Shown one piece after another: positions 31,330-34,122 of a stretch of DNA of 34,122 bases. This DNA is from Lachnospiraceae bacterium (GTDB taxonomy: Bacteria; Bacillota; Clostridia; Lachnospirales; Lachnospiraceae): the NCBI GenBank assembly GCA_017513005.1, contig JAFWDM010000025.1, positions 1 through 34,122 on the forward strand. Direction: 5' to 3'. Position 1 is the stretch's first letter; each line of letters begins with the position of its first letter. Both the position numbers and the translations under genes were made by a program. The notes beneath the pieces are model-generated. The model saw nothing but the letters and a program-made list of their open reading frames with translations, searched no databases and was not told the DNA's origin.

Positions 31330-31453
31330 TTCAACCCCCCTGTATAAACAGCCGATTGTCCATGCATACCGCCCTGCCGGCTGCTCGGGACAACTTATGT
31401 GCTCCTCTCTCAAAGGCATATGAGCAGTCCTGGTAGTCGTTTTGTTAAAATCA

Positions 31454-31481
31454 ACTTTATTAAAATATATTTTAATAAAGT
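31454..31481. promoter_or_regulatory. Perfect 28-bp AT-only-core palindrome, possible operator
   Basis: ACTTTATTAAAATA (31454-31467) is followed by its exact reverse complement TATTTTAATAAAGT (31468-31481, no spacer). It lies 125 bases upstream of the minus-strand ATPase gene, in DNA much more AT-rich than its surroundings, and is flanked by further TTAATAAA words. Operator, promoter or replication-type roles are all possible. Confidence 0.6.
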
Positions 31482-31513
31482 TTAATAAAATGAAGCGGAT
31501 CTGTCAACTCACA

Positions 31514-31554
31514 TTAAAAAAAAGGCTGCTCTCATCTCTGAGACCAGCCTTTTT
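31514..31554 (-). terminator. Rho-independent terminator after the LPXTG gene
   Basis: On minus: AAGGCTG G TCTCA GAGA TGAGA G CAGCCTT followed by a run of eight T residues. It stands just downstream of the stop at 31565 and is a canonical terminator. Confidence 0.93.
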
Positions 31555-31564
31555 GAAGTTTATT

Positions 31565-32380
31565 TTATATCATTCTTCGTCTCCTCCAAAGCTGTACTCC
31601 CGCTCCAAGGATCAGGATGCTTCCGAGGATCGTGAAGAACTGTGTGCCGGAGCCGCCGGTGGCTGGCAGTTCGACTCCCGGGTTGTTGATGATACGATAG
31701 TAAATAATCTCGTTGTTTGAATTTGCAGTTCCGGTATGTGTAAGATCCACAGTGTTATCCGCGTTCGTCTGCTTTACACCGCTTTCGGAGTTCAATTTCA
31801 GTGATGTATTTTGAATCCAATCATAGATACCCGTATCCGGCTTTGTTGTCTGTGTCGCTGTCCCAGGTTTTTGTGTAAATACATCGGATGTGCGCAAATC
31901 AACAGGAAGCGGCGGAATGGCATTGTATCCTGAAGGAGCCTGAATCTCCACAAGATAATACTCTTCTCCTTCTTCCAGCTGATCGATCTGTTCTTTTACC
32001 GCAATACCGGTCGCGCTGGTGTCAAACTCAGCGATCCTATAGTATTGTCTTCCATTGATTTCGAGCAGGTCTGTTTCGCCATCCCTTGCTGTGCGGTACA
32101 GGGCAAATTCCGCTCCCGTAAGGATCCGGTCATCAATATCTACTTTTGTGATCTGAAGACCTTTCACATACACATTTATGATATGTGTATTGTCTTTAAG
32201 GATATTTCCCGCCCTGTTTCCGGACATTCCCGAACCATAAGAACCGGTGTGCCAGTTGGTGATATTTGCTCCGGCGGGCCTGTAGCTCACCGTAAGCGTA
32301 TATTTTTCCACCTCATTTCCCGTGACTGTCGTATCATGGGGCGATTCTGACAGGTCAGCTTCCTCTCTTCCTGTCTGCAT
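31565..32380 (-). CDS. C-terminal part of a disrupted LPXTG surface protein (SpaA/Cna-B-like)
   Basis: This frame gives up to 271 residues: a strand-rich lead (NEVEKYTLTVSYRPAGANITNWHTG), then a SpaA/Cna-B prealbumin-like domain (LQITKVDIDDRILTGAEFALYRT...YYLVEIQAPSGYNAIP). It ends in the cell-wall sorting signal LPATG-GSGTQFFTILGSILILGAGVQLWRRRR, recognised by sortase. It should be covalently attached to peptidoglycan if made. However, no ribosome site or signal peptide precedes it. The N-terminal export segment sits in another frame just upstream (32287-32751), overlapping by about 90 bases. Homologous proteins of this type are usually far longer, so a large internal deletion plus frameshift is likely. 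Reading from the internal ATG 32380 is probably not real; treat it as a pseudogene part unless the frameshift is a sequencing error. Confidence 0.7.
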   Translation of the reverse strand: MQTGREEADLSESPHDTTVTGNEVEKYTLTVSYRPAGANITNWHTGSYGSGMSGNRAGNILKDNTHIINVYVKGLQITKVDIDDRILTGAEFALYRTARDGETDLLEINGRQYYRIAEFDTSATGIAVKEQIDQLEEGEEYYLVEIQAPSGYNAIPPLPVDLRTSDVFTQKPGTATQTTKPDTGIYDWIQNTSLKLNSESGVKQTNADNTVDLTHTGTANSNNEIIYYRIINNPGVELPATGGSGTQFFTILGSILILGAGVQLWRRRRMI

Positions 32381-32751
32381 CCCGCATCATGTATATGCTC
32401 TTCCTTCCCGTAGGCAAGATTTCCCTCCCGGTCATAACATGCATCATCATGCGCATGTTCTTCCATTTTGCAGACCAGCTTCTGTGCCAGGGTATAGCAG
32501 CTATCATCATGATGATGCCCCTCCGACTCCTCCATGCCGCAGATCAGGCGCTTTTCATAGCAGGAATCATCGTGCTGATGTGCCTCCATTCCGCACGCTG
32601 CCCGGCTCTCCATGGTAATCGCGGGCAGTACGAGTGCATAGGTGGTGACAAAGACGACAAGCGCCGCAACGGAGCTCACGCCCCTGTACCAAATCCTGCG
32701 AAAGCGTCTGTCCTTTAAAAGCTGTCTGATTTTCTGAAGCAATGCTTTCAT
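32287..32751 (-). CDS. N-terminal part of a disrupted surface protein with HDDSCY repeats
   Basis: The frame starts at ATG 32751 (AGGAAGG upstream) and encodes MKALLQKIRQLLKDRRFRRI, a membrane/signal segment (VSSVAALVVFVTTYALVLPAITM) and four His/Cys-rich repeats: CGMEAHQHDDSCYEKRLI, CGMEESEGHHHDDSCYTLAQKLV, CKMEEHAHDDACYDREGNL and the last YGKEEHIHDAGCRQEERKLTC. Such HxHxxxCY repeats are typical just after the signal of large Lachnospiraceae LPXTG proteins and look metal-binding. After KLTCQ the frame runs into an unrelated short tail (NRPMIRQSREMRWKNIRLR). The sorting-signal part continues in a different frame (31565-32380). It is probably one gene broken by a deletion and frameshift. Confidence 0.7.
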   Translation of the reverse strand: MKALLQKIRQLLKDRRFRRIWYRGVSSVAALVVFVTTYALVLPAITMESRAACGMEAHQHDDSCYEKRLICGMEESEGHHHDDSCYTLAQKLVCKMEEHAHDDACYDREGNLAYGKEEHIHDAGCRQEERKLTCQNRPMIRQSREMRWKNIRLR

Positions 32752-32959
32752 AGCGTTTTCCTTCCTGCTGTGCCGCCTGTTGCCGCAGCAAACACAATAA
32801 GACAAACTGTTCCTGCATTGGTAAAAACAATTCATCAAAACAAATACCGGGCTTTAATGCCCGATGCGATTCAGTTTCAGGCTGATCAGAGAAAATTTGA
32901 CTCCTGCGAAAATTCTCCAATTTACGTTATAACTTCTCTGTAGATCACGGGAACTTTCC

Positions 32960-33031
32960 GGCACTGCAGATATTCCAGGCACTCAGACTGCTCCGGATAC
33001 TCAGGACACGCCGGGCGCTTCTGGCGCTCCG
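32960..33031. repeat. 18-bp degenerate repeat, four copies
   Basis: Units at 32960, 32978, 32996 and 33014 follow GGCACTCAGACTGCTCCG with substitutions. One plus frame reads GTADIP-GTQTAP-DTQDTP-GASGAP, a linker-like pattern, but it has no start codon and stops soon after. Confidence 0.65.
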
Positions 33032-33343
33032 GCGATTCAGATATAATAGATGCTTCCGGTGCTGCGGGCACTTGGAACTGTGGCAAAACGTACAGATTAT
33101 TTCGCTGCAGTTCCTAAGGTACTTCAGCCACGCCGGGCCTTCCGGAAAGGATCGCATGACAGGTCTCAAAACAGGTCTTTTTATCGAAAAAAGAACAGAT
33201 CCGAACCAGACAGTACGAAGAGGGAATCCTTGACGATGGATATGCCGGAACTGACTTTTTGTTTTCATGAAACTGCAATACAGGAACAGGCTTCTACTTT
33301 TATGAGGCTGTAATCAGGAACAGGCCAGTCTATCATGACACCG

Positions 33344-33391
33344 AAAACAGACCCCGGGGCTGTCCACATAGCGTGGCAGATCCGGGGTCTG
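33344..33391 (-). terminator. Terminator hairpin after the right-edge LPXTG gene
   Basis: CAGACCCCGG (33348-33357) pairs with CCGGGGTCTG (33382-33391), with an inner CCAC/GTGG stem. On minus the stem is followed by TTTTC. It lies about 107 bases beyond the stop at 33498. Confidence 0.7.
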
Positions 33392-33497
33392 ACGTGTTTT
33401 TCTACCTTTAAGGGCAGGTGGATAAATCATTGAAACGTTTAGTAAAACTACAATTAGCAGGCCGCAGTCACACTGCAGCTGCTTTCTCGGAAGCAGA

Positions 33498-34122
33498 TTA
33501 CGTTGCTTTCTTCTTATTATAAATTCTATAAACTGCTCCAAAGATCAGGATGCTGCCAAGAATCGTGAAGAGCCGTGTTCCCGGGCCGCCGGTGTGCGGG
33601 AGAGCTGCACCGGATTCGTTTTTAACAGTGAGTGTAGAAGCCGCAACTGACAGATAATCTGCATCAGTGTCATCGCCCGGCAGTACCCTCCAGCTGTTCG
33701 GTGCCTTTCCGGGTTCGCTCTTCAACAGACTGATACCATCGACCCACACCTTTATATATGCCTTGCCAGTAAATCCGGACAAAACATATCCGCCAGGCAG
33801 ATTTGTTTCCTCAAGCTCATAGATACCTGCAGGCAAACCTTCAAACTTTAGGGTTCCTTCCTTTCCTGTCGTTTTCGATTCACTTGTAAAGGTGCTGTCT
33901 GTCTCGATTGTTGATGCGTTCGTTTCTACAAGTTTTCTGATCTTGAAAGTCGCGTCCTTTAGTGGAGTACCCGGTGCGCCTTTGTCGACCTTCAGGATAT
34001 TGAGCTCAAAGTTATTCTTAAATGTATTGGTGATTTTTAACGGCGAACCATTGTTATTGTATGTCACCGTGAAGTGGGCAGATTCACTGCCTGTTCCATC
34101 TATCTTGTTTGTTATTGCTTCG
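33498..34122 (-). CDS. LPXTG-anchored SpaA-like surface protein, C-terminal part (runs off right edge)
   Basis: The frame is open from the right edge (EAITNKIDGTGSESAHFTV...) to TAA 33498-33500, so only the last about 207 residues are seen and the true start lies outside. A Cna-B/SpaA-type domain (LNILKVDKGAPGTPLKDATFKIRKL...GTLKFEGLPAGIYELEETNLPGGYVL) is followed by a short region. The sorting signal is LPHTG-GPGTRLFTILGSILIFGAVYRIYNKKK, with hydrophobic helix and basic tail. Sortase should link it to the cell wall, as a pilin-like or adhesin subunit. The sorting segment closely matches that of the neighbouring disrupted gene at both DNA and protein level, showing duplication. No sortase gene is in the window. 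Confidence 0.88.
   Translation of the reverse strand, partial: EAITNKIDGTGSESAHFTVTYNNNGSPLKITNTFKNNFELNILKVDKGAPGTPLKDATFKIRKLVETNASTIETDSTFTSESKTTGKEGTLKFEGLPAGIYELEETNLPGGYVLSGFTGKAYIKVWVDGISLLKSEPGKAPNSWRVLPGDDTDADYLSVAASTLTVKNESGAALPHTGGPGTRLFTILGSILIFGAVYRIYNKKKAT

Larger units (their letters stand above)
32752..33497. other. Intergenic stretch with short hairpins and repeats; no supported gene
   Basis: I see no convincing gene in these 746 bases. They hold an 18-bp degenerate repeat (32960-33031), a small hairpin CGGGC-ATTAAA-GCCCG near 32852-32872, and the terminator at 33348-33391. Open frames on both strands are short, lack ribosome sites and have Arg/Cys-rich, non-protein-like composition. 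The leader and promoter of the 32751 gene should be in the left part. Confidence 0.6.

Overview
The window is about 34 kb of moderately GC-rich Firmicutes DNA. Small MATE, AzlC/AzlD and LPXTG proteins, a DUF4956/VTC/Cthe_2159-like surface cluster, PD-(D/E)XK AAA ATPases, strong AGGAGG ribosome-binding sites and Lachnospiraceae-style multidomain transporters and sensors point to a gut or rumen clostridium, most likely Lachnospiraceae. This placement is inferred from gene content. No rRNA, tRNA, CRISPR array or prophage was seen.

Layout: 1-430 holds a possible gene end, a terminator and a degraded IS200/IS605-like hairpin. 431-4249 (minus) carries a MATE exporter, a small unknown protein and a TPR/SEC-C protein. 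4592-8595 (plus) is a compact VTC polymerase - DUF4956 membrane protein - beta-helix surface protein operon, followed after a strong terminator by a separate hybrid sensor kinase with two periplasmic-type binding domains (8847-12620). 12825-24000 (minus) holds a lipoprotein, a four-gene cobalamin segment (cbiF/cobM, cbiH/cobJ, a cobK-cbiE-cbiT fusion, cobD), a GH3 lipoprotein, a small membrane protein and the AzlC/AzlD amino acid exporter. 24001-25689 and 29905-31329 (minus) are two different AAA ATPases with nuclease-like C-termini. Between them lies a plus-strand polar amino acid ABC system made of only two polypeptides (26177-29772). 31565-34122 (minus) contains a disrupted LPXTG surface protein and the 3' part of a second one, which runs off the right edge.

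How the genes work together: the corrin-ring genes form a translationally coupled operon for part of the cobalamin pathway, with the rest presumably elsewhere. The VTC/DUF4956/beta-helix trio looks like a polyanion-synthesis and cell-surface module. The ABC pair is a self-contained importer in which the binding domains are fused to the permease.

The most striking signal is not a single gene. At least fifteen independent short tandem-repeat arrays (periods 12-61 bp) are spread through coding and non-coding DNA. Inside genes the periods are multiples of three and have inserted linkers into conserved enzymes. Between genes the arrays often begin inside the 3' end of a gene and run across its stop codon. 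This looks like a strain- or lineage-wide tendency to tandem duplication that continually makes new linkers, tails and leaders.
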